Shown: positions 50,999 to 61,557 of the stretch, piece after piece
Numbering within the stretch: the stretch's first letter is position 1
Layout of the letters: each line of letters starts with the position of its first letter
Assembly: GCA_019239915.1 (NCBI GenBank)
Contig: JAFAZF010000009.1
Coordinates: 1 to 61,613 of the forward strand
Source: Sphingomonadaceae bacterium
GTDB lineage: Bacteria; Pseudomonadota; Alphaproteobacteria; Sphingomonadales; Sphingomonadaceae
Length of the DNA stretch: 61,613 bases
Reading direction: 5' to 3'
Made by a program: the position numbers and the translations under genes
The notes under the pieces: model-generated
Seen by the model: the letters and a program-made list of their open reading frames with translations, nothing else
What the model was told of the DNA's origin: nothing
Databases searched by the model: none

Positions 50999-51637
50999 AT
51001 GTCCGATTTCGAGAGTCTCGTCGCCGGCTATCAGCGTTTCCGCAGCGGCGACTGGCAGCGTCAGCGCGCGCGCTGGGCGGAGCTTGCCGAAGGTCAGTCG
51101 CCCGGCGTGATGGTGATCGCCTGCTCGGACAGCCGGGTGGATCCCGCGCAGATCTTCGACGTCGCGCCGGGCGAGATCTTCGTGGTGCGCAACATCGCCG
51201 CGCTGGTGCCGCCCTATGAGATCGGCGGTGGCCGCCATGGCGTCTCGGCGGCGCTGGAGTTCGCGGTGACGCAGCTCGAGGTCGGGCATGTCATCGTGAT
51301 GGGCCACGGCCTCTGCGGCGGCGTCAATGCCGCGCTCACGCACCGCTTCGATGGCGCGCCTCCCGGTGCGGGCGGCTTCATCGCGCACTGGGTCGACATG
51401 CTCGACGAGGCGCGCGACCGCGTGCTCGGGGGCGGCGGCGATCCTGCCGATCGCGCCGTCCAGCGCCAGCTCGAGCAGGAGGCGGTAAAGGTCAGCCTCG
51501 CCAACCTGCGCACCTTCCCCTGCATTCCGGAGCGCGAGGCGGCGGGCAGGCTCAAGCTCCATGGCACCCGCTTCGCGATCAGCGACGGTCATCTCGAGGT
51601 ACTCGATGAGGCGACCGGCGTCTTCAGTCGGGCCTGA
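50999..51637 (+). CDS. can: Beta-class carbonic anhydrase
   Basis: A 212-residue zinc enzyme interconverting carbon dioxide and bicarbonate. The zinc site is formed by Cys in [11 protein letters not shown], with the Asp-Arg dyad, and His and Cys in [23 protein letters not shown] is also typical. It is a single gene. Confidence 0.96.
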   Translation: MSDFESLVAGYQRFRSGDWQRQRARWAELAEGQSPGVMVIACSDSRVDPAQIFDVAPGEIFVVRNIAALVPPYEIGGGRHGVSAALEFAVTQLEVGHVIVMGHGLCGGVNAALTHRFDGAPPGAGGFIAHWVDMLDEARDRVLGGGGDPADRAVQRQLEQEAVKVSLANLRTFPCIPEREAAGRLKLHGTRFAISDGHLEVLDEATGVFSRA

Positions 51638-51703
51638 GCCACGGAACGGATTTCCTCGGGCGGTCGTTACGGGCCGCGTCTTCATGATCCGAGGAGAAGA
51701 TCG

Positions 51704-52162
51704 ATGACGCTTCGCACGCACCTCATTGCGTCGGCGACGCTGGCGCTCGGGCTCGCCACCCCGCTGCTTGCGCAGAGCACGCCGGCGCCGCTGCCCGACG
51801 CGCGGACGCCGGCACAGGCCCAGGCGCAGTATAATATGGGCTACAACGCGCCCAACTCACCGACGCCGGCCACCGGCAATCCCGGTACGACTGCGCTGAA
51901 CGCGAGCGTTGCCGCCGGCAGCAGCGGGCAGGTCGAGGGCAATGCCGCGGCGCAGGCGCAATATGCCAACGATATGGCCGCCTATCGCGACGCGGTGCGC
52001 CAGAACCATCACGAGGCGATGCGCGACCAGGCGCATTATGCGCACCAGCAGCGCGCCTATGCCGATGCGATGGAGGCGTGGCGCATGCAGTCCGACGCGT
52101 GCAAACATGGCAACCAGCGCGCCTGCAACGCGCCGACGCCGAGCCCGGCCGACTTCTACTGA
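51704..52162 (+). CDS. Secreted protein of unknown function, Ala/Gln-rich
   Basis: A 152-residue product with a clear signal peptide (MTLRTHLIASATLALGLATP then LLAQS). The mature part is low-complexity at first (TPAQAQAQYNMGYNAPNSPT) and then helical with many Tyr, His and Gln (AAYRDAVRQNHHEAMRDQAH). Two Cys near the C-terminus (SDACKHGNQRACN) could form a disulfide. GAGGAGA lies 6 bases before the ATG. I do not recognise the family; a periplasmic location is likely. Confidence 0.7.
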   Translation: MTLRTHLIASATLALGLATPLLAQSTPAPLPDARTPAQAQAQYNMGYNAPNSPTPATGNPGTTALNASVAAGSSGQVEGNAAAQAQYANDMAAYRDAVRQNHHEAMRDQAHYAHQQRAYADAMEAWRMQSDACKHGNQRACNAPTPSPADFY

Positions 52163-52221
52163 GGCTGAGCGATGCCGGCGCCGCGTTGGCGCCGGCATCG
52201 CGCGCGTGCTAGGTTGCAGGC

Positions 52222-52794
52222 GTGACCGAGCAGCGTCCTCTCAACACGGCGCCCCTGCCGCTCAAGCTGCGCGTCGAGGATTATCTCGCGCTCGATGAAA
52301 TCGGTGCCTTCGCCGACTATGCGAAGACCGAGCTGATCGAGGGGGAGATCGTCTTCGTGAACGCGCAGCACCGGCCGCATGCCCGCCTCAAGATGAAGCT
52401 CTACGACGCGCTTCGCGATGCGTTGCTGCAGTTGGGACCGGACATGGTCGCTCTCGTCGAAGCGAGCGTTGCCATGCCCGATCATAGCGTGCCTGAGCCT
52501 GATATCGTGCTCACGCGCGAGCCAGACGGAGAAGGCCTGATCCCGCTGTCTTCGGTCACGCTGATCGTCGAAGTCTCGGACACCTCGCTGCGCATGGATC
52601 TGGGGAGGAAGGCGAAGCTCTACGCGCGCAAGGGCGTGCCCGAATATTGGGTGGCCGATGTGAACGCGCGCGTGATCCATCAGCTCTGGTCGCCGCAGGG
52701 CGGCGTCTATGCCGAAGGGCAGGAGCTGACCTTCGGCCAAATGCTACCCGCGCGAACGATCGAGGCGCTGCGGATCGAAACGGACAAGTTCTAG
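52222..52794 (+). CDS. Uma2-family (DUF820) nuclease-fold protein, copy 1
   Basis: A 190-residue protein with the Uma2 pattern of the PD-(D/E)XK fold: LRVEDYLALDEIGAFADYAK, TELIEGEIVFVNA, VPEPDIVLTREPD (Asp), LIVEVSDTSLRMDLGRKAKL (Glu and Lys), and GVPEYWVADVNARVIHQLW. It starts at the GTG at 52222. A close relative lies 0.5 kb downstream. Uma2 proteins are abundant in cyanobacteria and sporadic elsewhere; their function is unclear. Its stop overlaps that of the opposite-strand gene. Confidence 0.85.
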   Translation: MTEQRPLNTAPLPLKLRVEDYLALDEIGAFADYAKTELIEGEIVFVNAQHRPHARLKMKLYDALRDALLQLGPDMVALVEASVAMPDHSVPEPDIVLTREPDGEGLIPLSSVTLIVEVSDTSLRMDLGRKAKLYARKGVPEYWVADVNARVIHQLWSPQGGVYAEGQELTFGQMLPARTIEALRIETDKF

Positions 52795-53204
52795 CGCGCG
52801 CGCCAATAGCGGAACGCCTGCTCCTGAATGGCTCGCACCAGCTCGGTCGCGTCCGATCCCGTCCATGATCCCGCATAACCGCGCCGCTCGGCGACTCCGG
52901 TCCACCAGCCCTGTCCGGGCAAGCGATCACTCTCGCGCACGACCAGGACCGCAAGCTCCGGTTCGCCGGCCGCCGCGGCGCCCTCATCGATCGCATCAAG
53001 CGTCTTGCAGAGCGCCCGCATCTTCGGTCGCGTGAAGCGCTGGCCGAGCGCGCCCAGCAGCTCCGAATAGCTCACCGCCCTGCCCTCGCGCGCCGCCGCG
53101 ACGAGCAATGCGCGCACCCGTGCCACATCCGCGATCGCGCTGGGGGCGTCGAGGGATATGAGGCCTTCGTGTTCGAGCCACGCAGCCAGCGTTTCGATCG
53201 TCAT
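52791..53204 (-). CDS. Conserved protein of unknown function between the two Uma2 genes
   Basis: A 137-residue product: MTIETLAAWLEHEGLISLDA, ALLVAAAREGRAVSYSELLG, RFTRPKMRALCKTLDAIDEG, LAVLVVRESDRLPGQGWWTG and a final EQAFRYWRAR. Its composition (two Cys-free halves, helix then mixed) suggests a soluble protein. The text resembles uncharacterised sphingomonad proteins, but I cannot name a family. The ATG is at 53202-53204. The divergent gap to Uma2 copy 2 is 83 bases. Confidence 0.7.
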   Translation of the reverse strand: MTIETLAAWLEHEGLISLDAPSAIADVARVRALLVAAAREGRAVSYSELLGALGQRFTRPKMRALCKTLDAIDEGAAAAGEPELAVLVVRESDRLPGQGWWTGVAERRGYAGSWTGSDATELVRAIQEQAFRYWRAR

Positions 53205-53287
53205 GACGCATGATAGCAGAGCATGCGAGCAATGCCGCGCTTTGATGCAGGCTCCGTCGCCGCTATGATGTGTGAAGAAGGATCGCG

Positions 53288-53863
53288 ATGATGACCGTCC
53301 TCGAGACATGGCCGGAACCGAAGCCCATCAAGCTGACGATCGAGGATTTCATGCACCTCGACGAAACCGGTGCTTTCCAAGTCTATGCCAAGACCGAATT
53401 GATCGGGGGAACGATCGTTGCGATGAATTCCCAATTGAGCGCTCACGCCCGCTTCAAGAGCCGCCTGTTTCGACGGATCGCCGACGTGGTGGAGGTGGCG
53501 CTGCCCGATTACGAGGCCTGGGTGGATGTATCCGTCGCGATCCCGCCGGTCGATATGCCCGAGCCGGACGTCGTGGTGACGCGCTTCAAGCCGACCGGCA
53601 TGCGCATGCCGGTTCCGGTCGATACGGTCGCGCTCCTCGTCGAGATCGCAGACACCACGGCGCGTTACGACCTCGGAACGAAGGCTCTGCTCTACGCTTC
53701 CGCGGGCGTGCCCGAATATTGGGTGGCCGACATCGCCGCCGGATCGATCCACCAATTTTGGAAACCGGAACCGGACGGCTATGTCGAGCATCGCCAGCAG
53801 TCGCTGGGAACGAGACTCGAAGCTGTCTCGACCCCGTTAGCGATCGACATTCCCGAAGCTTGA
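53288..53863 (+). CDS. Uma2-family (DUF820) nuclease-fold protein, copy 2
   Basis: A 191-residue paralogue of the protein at 52222-52794: LTIEDFMHLDETGAFQVYAK, TELIGGTIVAMNS, MPEPDVVVTRFKP, ALLVEIADTTARYDLGTKAL and AGVPEYWVADIAAGSIHQFW. The acidic and Lys positions of the nuclease fold are kept in both copies. Its stop lies one base before the end of ettA on the opposite strand. Confidence 0.85.
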   Translation: MMTVLETWPEPKPIKLTIEDFMHLDETGAFQVYAKTELIGGTIVAMNSQLSAHARFKSRLFRRIADVVEVALPDYEAWVDVSVAIPPVDMPEPDVVVTRFKPTGMRMPVPVDTVALLVEIADTTARYDLGTKALLYASAGVPEYWVADIAAGSIHQFWKPEPDGYVEHRQQSLGTRLEAVSTPLAIDIPEA

Positions 53864-53864
53864 G

Positions 53865-55544
<1,680 letters not shown>

Positions 55545-55685
55545 GGGCGGCTCCGAAAGGCAGAGGGGATGGAAGACGCGCGCGCCTCTAGGACAAGGCT
55601 GGCGCCAAGGCAAACATGGGATGCCCTGCGGCGGCGTGCAACGGCCGGTGCTGGCGCGGCGCGAAAAGCACGCTAGCGTGGCACG

Positions 55686-57035
55686 ATGCGATGCGTGTTT
55701 CTGTTCGGTCTGCTGCTTGCCGCCCCCGCCGCCAAAGCCCAGGTGACGACTGCCGGCGGCGCGACAAATACCGCCTGGAGCATCGTCGAGGGCCTGACGA
55801 CCGAAGTCGGTCAGCGATTGGCTGGCACCGAGGCGGAGGCACGCGCACGCAGTTGGGCGGTATCGACGCTCACCGGCCTCGGCTTTGCCAATGTCCATGT
55901 CGAACCGTTCGAGATGCCGGTCTGGGTGCGTGGCGCCGAAAGCGGCGAGATCGTCGCACCCTATCCGCAGCGGCTGGCGCTCACGGCGCTCGGCGGCAGC
56001 GCGGCAACGCCCTCGAAAGGCGTGACCGGGACGATCGTGCGGTTCGGATCGCTGACCGAGCTCGAAGCCGCCCCGGACGCGGTGGTGCGCGGCAGGATCG
56101 TGTTCGTAGACCACGCCATGGGGGCGACGATGGACGCCTCAAGCTACGGCTATTTCGGGCGGATCCGGCGCAAGGGGCCTTCGGTCGCCGCACGCAAGGG
56201 TGCGCTCGCGATCGTCATCCGCTCGATCGGAACCGACCGTCATCGCGTGCCGCACACGGGGGAGACCGATTGGGAGCCGGGCGTGACGCCGATCCCGGCC
56301 GCAGCGTTGAGCGTACCCGATGCCGAGCAGTTGACGCGCGTGATCGCCCGCGGCCGAGCGGTCACGCTCCGCATTTCGCTGGCTTCGTCCGTTAAATCCC
56401 GAGGCAGTTCGGGCAACGTGATCGCCGAGGTGCCCGGGCGCGATCCGTCGTTGCCGATCGTCGCGATCGGCGGCCATCTCGACAGCTGGGATCTCGGCAC
56501 CGGTGCCGTCGACGACGGCGCCGGCGCGGCGATCACCGCCGCTGCGGCCGAGCGCCTGCTGGTTGGACCGAAGCCGCTGCGCACGATCCGGCTCGTCTGG
56601 TTCGGCGCCGAGGAGCCCGGTGATCTCGGCGGCGAGGCTTATGGCAAAGCGCACCAAGCAGAGCCGCACGCACTCGTCGGCGAAGCCGACATGGGCGCCG
56701 ATCGCGTCTGGCAGTTCCGCGTCGGCAATGCCGACATCGCCGCGCCGCCCTATGCGGCGATGGCGGCGGCGCTCGAGCCGCTCGGCGTCGCGCCGAACCC
56801 TCAGGAAGGACATGGCGGCGACTTCCATTTTGTCGCCGATGCGACGCACGCCGTCGTCGTCAACCTGATGCAGGACACATCGCGCTATTTCGAGATCCAT
56901 CACACCGCGGACGACACGCTCGACAAGATCGATCCGCAGCAACTGGCGCAGGCGGCGGACGCCTGGACCGCCATGCTCAGGGTTGCGGCCAATGCGCCCG
57001 AGCTGCCGACGACCGCGTACTCTTCGAAAAAGTAG
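55686..57035 (+). CDS. M28-family zinc peptidase, secreted
   Basis: A 449-residue peptidase with signal peptide (MRCVFLFGLLLAAPAAKAQ). A protease-associated domain lies around residues 120-220, then the metal-binding region IVAIGGHLDSWDLGTGAVDD (His, Asp), RLVWFGAEEPGDLGGEAYG (Glu-Glu), EADMGADR (Asp), and a final His in FEIHHTADDTLDKID. It is probably a periplasmic aminopeptidase or carboxypeptidase. It is divergent from ettA. Confidence 0.92.
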   Translation: MRCVFLFGLLLAAPAAKAQVTTAGGATNTAWSIVEGLTTEVGQRLAGTEAEARARSWAVSTLTGLGFANVHVEPFEMPVWVRGAESGEIVAPYPQRLALTALGGSAATPSKGVTGTIVRFGSLTELEAAPDAVVRGRIVFVDHAMGATMDASSYGYFGRIRRKGPSVAARKGALAIVIRSIGTDRHRVPHTGETDWEPGVTPIPAAALSVPDAEQLTRVIARGRAVTLRISLASSVKSRGSSGNVIAEVPGRDPSLPIVAIGGHLDSWDLGTGAVDDGAGAAITAAAAERLLVGPKPLRTIRLVWFGAEEPGDLGGEAYGKAHQAEPHALVGEADMGADRVWQFRVGNADIAAPPYAAMAAALEPLGVAPNPQEGHGGDFHFVADATHAVVVNLMQDTSRYFEIHHTADDTLDKIDPQQLAQAADAWTAMLRVAANAPELPTTAYSSKK

Positions 57036-57037
57036 CT

Positions 57038-57110
57038 GTGCTCCTGCGAAAGCAGGAGCGAGGCCCGACACGCCACCTACAGCCCTGGGCTCCTGCTTTC
57101 GCAGGAGCAC
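57038..57110. repeat. Dispersed palindrome, GCTCCTGC-GAAA-GCAGGAGC type
   Basis: Left arm GTGCTCCTGCGAAAGCAGGA, right arm TCCTGCTTTCGCAGGAGCAC, perfect complements over at least 20 bp. It lies between the convergent M28 and GH130 genes and may serve as a terminator hairpin for both. Confidence 0.88.
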
Positions 57111-57133
57111 AGCGCGATTGCTGCTTCGGATCC

Positions 57134-58414
57134 TCAGCGCATCGCGTCGAGCAGCGCCGGGATCGGCACGAACGCGAATTGGACCGAGCTGTCCGCGACG
57201 CCATAGGGCATGAACAGCAGGTCGCCATGCTTGAGGCCGCCGCAGGTATAGACGACGTTGGGCACATAGCCCTCGCGGTCCTCGTCAGCCGGTGACAGCA
57301 GCGGATCGACGGTGCGGCCGATCACCTTGGCGGGGTCGCCCTTGTCGAGCAGCACCGCGCCGATCGAATATTTGCGCATCGCGCCGACGCCGTGGGTCAG
57401 CAGCAGCCAGCCTTCGTCGAGTTCGATCGGCGAACCGCAATTGCCGATCTGCACCTGCTCCCAGGGGTATTTGGGGGTAAGCAGCAGATCGCCCTCGCCC
57501 CAGCGATCGAGCCGGTCGGAGCGGATCAGGAACAGGTTTTCGCCATCCTGACGGCCGATCATCATATACTCGCCGCCGACCTTGCGCGGGAACAGCGCCA
57601 TGCCCTTGTTGCGCGCGGCGGGGCCGCTCAGCGGCTGCATCACGAAGCTGCGGAAGTCGGCGGTGCGGAACAGCTCGGAGCGGATCGCCGAGCCATTATA
57701 GGCCGTGTAGGTGCCGATCCACTCGATCGTGCCGTCGTCATGCTCGAATTCGACGAGGCGCATGTCCTCGAGACCCTTGCTTTGGCTCGCGGTGATCGGA
57801 AAGATCACCGAGCCTGACAACGTGCTGTCCTTATGGCGGTGGATCTCGATCGCTCCATCCGAAAGCTCGCGGGCGTTGTCGGGCGCCGTCGCGAACGGCG
57901 GCTCTGGCGCCAGCTCGAAGGTAGCGCCGGGACCCAATATGCCTTCGCGGAACGCCACCGAAGAGATATGCCCCTCGCCCACCGCCCGCAGCGACATCGC
58001 GATCCGCCGCGCGCCGCGCGACAACCCGCTCTGGTCCGGGTGCTCGACGATCGAGGGGTTCATCAGCGCCGCGGCGGCATAACTATATTCGTGGCAGAAA
58101 TAGGCGCCGATCAGCTGCTTCTTCTCGTCGCTGATCCCCCCCTCGTCCAATTCGAGCGCGTCGCGAATCTGGTCGTAGCGGGTGTTGAACAGGTTGCGCG
58201 TCTGCCAGTGGCGTGCCTCGAAATCCTTGAGCACCAGCTCGAGCTGGTCATGGGCCTCTTCATCGGTGAAGGCGAGCACCGCGTTCGTAATCCGCCGCGG
58301 CCGGCTAGGCCCTCCGTTGAGACCCGCCTCGATCGGAATGTGGAACGGGCGGACCACCACGCGTGACGGGTCGGCCTGCAGCCGCAGCGGCCAGTGAATG
58401 ATCTCGTCGAGCAC
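57134..58414 (-). CDS. Glycoside hydrolase family 130 enzyme (mannoside phosphorylase-like)
   Basis: About 426 residues forming a five-bladed propeller enzyme. Typical text: IHWPLRLQADPSRVVVRPFH, SVAFREGILGPGATFELAPE, FEHDDGTIEWIGTYTAYNGS, ARNKGMALFPRKVGGEYMMI, GRQDGENLFLIRSDRLDRWG, QIGNCGSPIELDEGWLLLTH and GVGAMRKYSIGAVLLD. GH130 enzymes phosphorolyse or hydrolyse beta-mannosides. The start is uncertain: I use the GTG at 58412-58414; a TTG at 58439-58441 is the alternative. It directly follows the glycosyltransferase gene, with about 50 bases between. Confidence 0.85.
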   Translation of the reverse strand: MLDEIIHWPLRLQADPSRVVVRPFHIPIEAGLNGGPSRPRRITNAVLAFTDEEAHDQLELVLKDFEARHWQTRNLFNTRYDQIRDALELDEGGISDEKKQLIGAYFCHEYSYAAAALMNPSIVEHPDQSGLSRGARRIAMSLRAVGEGHISSVAFREGILGPGATFELAPEPPFATAPDNARELSDGAIEIHRHKDSTLSGSVIFPITASQSKGLEDMRLVEFEHDDGTIEWIGTYTAYNGSAIRSELFRTADFRSFVMQPLSGPAARNKGMALFPRKVGGEYMMIGRQDGENLFLIRSDRLDRWGEGDLLLTPKYPWEQVQIGNCGSPIELDEGWLLLTHGVGAMRKYSIGAVLLDKGDPAKVIGRTVDPLLSPADEDREGYVPNVVYTCGGLKHGDLLFMPYGVADSSVQFAFVPIPALLDAMR

Positions 58415-58464
58415 GTCCGGCCGTAACCCCCCGGCTTGCAACGTCGTTACAGTCGGCAGTCGTG

Positions 58465-60738
58465 CTACGAGGTCGCTGCCTCCGAAGCGAGCCGCCCGCC
58501 TGCGCTCGCCTTTTCCTGCAAAGACGCCATCGCGCAACAGGCAAATTGATAGGCCAGCACCGATTCCGCGCCCTGGTTGAGATTCACGCGATCGCTCATC
58601 AGACCGTCGAAGCAGCCACCATCGTCGGTGCTCGCGATCGGCAGCGAAAGATCGTTGGCGCCCAGATACCAAGTGTGCGCGCGTATCGCGACCTCGCGCC
58701 AGCGCGGATCCCCGCTCACCTTCTCGGCGAACAAGGCGGCATCAACCGTCGCCCACGCTTCGAGCGGTTGCTGGTCGAACGGCAGCGGCGCCTGGAACGG
58801 CCGGCCGAAGCTGTCCGTACCGACGGCGCGGAACCGGCCCTCGCTCGTCTGGATCGCGTCCAGCCAGTCCAGCGTATCGAAGCCGTCCGCGATCATCTCC
58901 GGATCGGCGAGACGCCGACCGGCGCGGATCAGCGCCTCGGGCAGCCGGGCGTTATCATATCCGAGCGTCGGTTCGAACCAGCGCCAGTCCGTGCGCCGGG
59001 TGCCGCGCAGGCGCGCCGCCAAGCGACGGCCGAGATCGGCGATCAGCTGCCGCGCGACCCCGTGGCTGGGATAGGCGTCGAGGAGCGCATCGGCGCCGAG
59101 GATCGCGAACGCCCACGACCGTTGGTAGGCAAGCTCGAGCGCATGCGGCGCAACCTGATCAAAAAGATGCAAGCCCCAGCGGCGCAAATCGTGACGACGG
59201 GCTTCGGCCGCGGTGGCGCCGATGCACCAGAGCGAGCGGCCGAAGCTATCCTCCGAGCCCTCGTCCTCCAGCCACTGACGATCATAGCCCATGAAGTTGC
59301 GGAAGCGGCCGCGCTGGCCGTTCCACGCGAACTGCACGAAGGACGCGTAGACCGTCGCGAGTTCGTCCGCCCGTCGGGTATCGCTGCCACCGATACGGTG
59401 CATCAGCATGAGCGCCCGGGCATTGTCGTCGACGCAATAGCCGTGATTGCGATCCGGAACGCTGAAGATCGAATGCTGCATCATGCCGCAACTGTCGGTC
59501 AGTCGCTCGATCGCATCGAGCCGCGGTGCTTGCGGCTTCAGCGCGGGCCGGTCGCTTCGAAAAAGGCGCGCCGGGCGCGCGAGCAGCGCATCCTGGAAAA
59601 TCCGCATGTAGGTTTCCGCCGCGCGCTCCCACGTCATGCTGCGGCCGATCGCGTAGGCGCGCTCCCGCATCGCCGACATGCGCTCGGGATCGTCCAAAAG
59701 CGCAATGATGCGTTCGGCGAAGCCGCGCGCCTCGCCGAACGGAACCAGTTCGCCGACGCCATCGGCCAGCAGCTCCGCCGCGTGCCAGTAGGGTGTCGAT
59801 ACGACCGGTTTGCCGAGGCCGATCGCATAGGCGAGCGTGCCCGACGTGATCTGGGCCTCGTTGAGATAAGGCGTCACATAGATGTCGGCCGCGGCGATAT
59901 GGTCGAGCAGGCGATCCTGCGCGGCGAAGCCGTCGACGAACCGGACATGATCGGCGACGCCAAGCTCCTCCGCGAGCGCGATGAGGCCATCGCGATAGGC
60001 CTCGCCCTCGCGCGCGACGAGATGCGGATGCGTCGCACCCAGCACGACGTACAGCACGTCGGGATGCGCCGCGACGATCGCCGGCATCGCGCGGATCATC
60101 GTCTCAATGCCCTTGTTCGGCGAAAGCAGCCCGAAGGTGAGCAGCACGCGCCGACCGGCGCGATCGAACTGCGGCTTCATCGTATCGGGATCGATGAACG
60201 GCCGATCCGGCACGCCGTGCGGTATCACCGCGATGCGATCCGCGGCAACGCCATGGACCCGCATCAGGATCTCTCGACCCTTTTCCGCCATCACCACGAG
60301 CTTCGCCGCACGTCGGACCAGGGCTTCGATCACGGCGCGCTGATCGGCATTCGGCTGCTCGAGTACCGTGTGGAGCGTCACCACGACCGGCGCCTGCACG
60401 CGATCGAGCAGCTTCAGCAGATAGGCACCGGCCGAACCACCGAAGATGCCATATTCGTGCTGGACGCAGACGATGTCGGCGGCGCTCTCGTTGATCCGAT
60501 GCGCGGCGGCGACATAGTCGGAGAGTTCATTCTGGGCGACTGTGCAGACGACGTCGGATGGATAGTCGTAACCTTCCGGGCGATCATTCATCGCGTATAT
60601 GTCGAACGCGGCTTGCGGAAATCGGCGGCTCAGTGCGGAATAGAGATCGCAGGTGAATGTTGCGATGCCGCAGAGCCGCGGCGGATGATTGCCGATGAGG
60701 GCCACCCGCCGCACCGTTTCGATCCGCTCAGCGTTCAT
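58465..60738 (-). CDS. GT4 glycosyltransferase fused to an (alpha/alpha)-barrel domain
   Basis: A 757-residue protein with two parts. Residues 1-400 form a GT-B glycosyltransferase: RVALIGNHPPRLCGIATFTC, VQHEYGIFGGSAGAYLLKLL, VIPHGVPDRPF, LTFGLLSPNKGIETMIRAMP, and YLNEAQITSGTLAYAIGLGK as the donor site. Residues about 420-740 form a helical barrel with FSVPDRNHGYCVDDNARALM, FMGYDRQWLEDEGSEDSFGR and STDDGGCFDGLMSDRVNLNQ, resembling glycoside hydrolase-type toroids. GAAGGAGAAACG precedes the ATG at 60736-60738. With the GH130 gene it makes a two-gene carbohydrate unit. Confidence 0.88.
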   Translation of the reverse strand: MNAERIETVRRVALIGNHPPRLCGIATFTCDLYSALSRRFPQAAFDIYAMNDRPEGYDYPSDVVCTVAQNELSDYVAAAHRINESAADIVCVQHEYGIFGGSAGAYLLKLLDRVQAPVVVTLHTVLEQPNADQRAVIEALVRRAAKLVVMAEKGREILMRVHGVAADRIAVIPHGVPDRPFIDPDTMKPQFDRAGRRVLLTFGLLSPNKGIETMIRAMPAIVAAHPDVLYVVLGATHPHLVAREGEAYRDGLIALAEELGVADHVRFVDGFAAQDRLLDHIAAADIYVTPYLNEAQITSGTLAYAIGLGKPVVSTPYWHAAELLADGVGELVPFGEARGFAERIIALLDDPERMSAMRERAYAIGRSMTWERAAETYMRIFQDALLARPARLFRSDRPALKPQAPRLDAIERLTDSCGMMQHSIFSVPDRNHGYCVDDNARALMLMHRIGGSDTRRADELATVYASFVQFAWNGQRGRFRNFMGYDRQWLEDEGSEDSFGRSLWCIGATAAEARRHDLRRWGLHLFDQVAPHALELAYQRSWAFAILGADALLDAYPSHGVARQLIADLGRRLAARLRGTRRTDWRWFEPTLGYDNARLPEALIRAGRRLADPEMIADGFDTLDWLDAIQTSEGRFRAVGTDSFGRPFQAPLPFDQQPLEAWATVDAALFAEKVSGDPRWREVAIRAHTWYLGANDLSLPIASTDDGGCFDGLMSDRVNLNQGAESVLAYQFACCAMASLQEKASAGGRLASEAATS

Positions 60739-60902
60739 CGTTTCTCCTTCCGCGATCGCGCGCAACACGCAACGCAGACGCATACCTACAACTTACCTAT
60801 TTAAATGCGCGGCAGCACCGAAAGTTGCGTTAACTCGTGCTGCGATGCAACGAGGACGGGCGCAAGGCGTTGGGCTCGATGCCGCTCCCGGTCAGTTTGT
60901 CG

Positions 60903-60930
60903 TTGACGGCTAACGTGTCGTCGCTATTGA
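60903..60930 (+). promoter_or_regulatory. Possible promoter of the small lipoprotein gene
   Basis: TTGACG (60903-60908) and TATTGA (60925-60930) are 16 bases apart, about 80 bases before the start of the lipoprotein gene. The match is moderate. Confidence 0.35.
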
Positions 60931-61010
60931 AATCGCTAGGGACGGCTTGCGGCCGCGCCCGCAAAAGCCTTACGAGATGTTTTTCTAGGGACTGTTAGGG
61001 AGCTGCCCGA

Positions 61011-61289
61011 ATGAAGAAGCTGAGCTTTGTCCTTGCCGCTGCGGGCCTGATGGCCCTCGCCGCGTGCAACAAGTCGCCCGAAGCGCAGTCGGTCGAGAAC
61101 GCCGGCGACAACGCGTCGGCCGCCGTCGACAACGCCGCCGACATGCTCCAGGGCGCCGCGGACAACTCTTCGAATTCGGCCACCGCAGCGGCTCTCGGCA
61201 ACGCCGCCGACAATGCGCACGCGGCCGCCGACAACATTTCGGATACCGCGAAGTCCGACGCCAAGGCGATCGACAAGAACGCGCAGTGA
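61011..61289 (+). CDS. Small Asn/Ala-rich lipoprotein
   Basis: A 92-residue product with lipoprotein signal MKKLSFVLAAAGLMALAAC (lipobox Cys19). The mature chain is built from repeated AADN-like units (ENAGDNAS, DNAADMLQGAADNSSN, NAADNAHAAADNISD), spaced about 11 residues apart, suggesting an amphipathic helix lying on or spanning toward peptidoglycan. Small outer-membrane lipoproteins of this kind are sphingomonad-typical, but I cannot name a family. Transcription should end at 61329-61360. Confidence 0.8.
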   Translation: MKKLSFVLAAAGLMALAACNKSPEAQSVENAGDNASAAVDNAADMLQGAADNSSNSATAAALGNAADNAHAAADNISDTAKSDAKAIDKNAQ

Positions 61290-61328
61290 TCCGAAGGATC
61301 GCCTGAAGTAGGGCGATCATCGAAATAA

Positions 61329-61360
61329 AAACGGGCGCTTCCCGCGGGGGGCGCCCGTTT
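61329..61360 (+). terminator. Intrinsic terminator after the small lipoprotein gene
   Basis: AAACGGGCGC and GCGCCCGTTT are exact complements of 10 bp around a 12-base loop, 40 bases after the stop codon. The T-run is short (TTT then GC), but the stem is strong. Confidence 0.75.
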
Positions 61361-61442
61361 GCTGTTCACGGCACCCTTGGTTTTGGCGGCGGTCGTGACT
61401 TGTCAGCGGTGCTGCGGCTCCGCTAGTCGCGATGCCGTGCGT

Positions 61443-61517
61443 GGGCCTGTAGCTCAACGGTAGAGCCGGCCGCTCATAACGGCTTGGTTGGGGGTTCGAA
61501 TCCCTCCGGGCCCACCA
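61443..61517 (+). tRNA. tRNA with anticodon CAU, probably Ile2 (lysidine type)
   Basis: A 75-nt cloverleaf: acceptor GGGCCTG/CGGGCCC, D-arm AGCTCAACGGTAGAGC, anticodon stem-loop GCCG-CTCATAA-CGGC, T-arm GGGGGTTCGAATCCCTC, and encoded CCA (61515-61517). The anticodon arm with CTCATAA followed by CTTGGTT matches tRNA-Ile2, in which CAU is modified to lysidine, better than elongator Met. Confidence 0.88.
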
Positions 61518-61557
61518 CATTGCACGCCGCACGCGCACGGCGTAAGCGCGCAGATGT

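Noticed and set aside
58462-60804. A 780-codon plus-strand frame opposite the glycosyltransferase gene.
   Set aside because: Antisense artefact of the codon bias; the minus-strand product has clear domains and a good ribosome-binding site.
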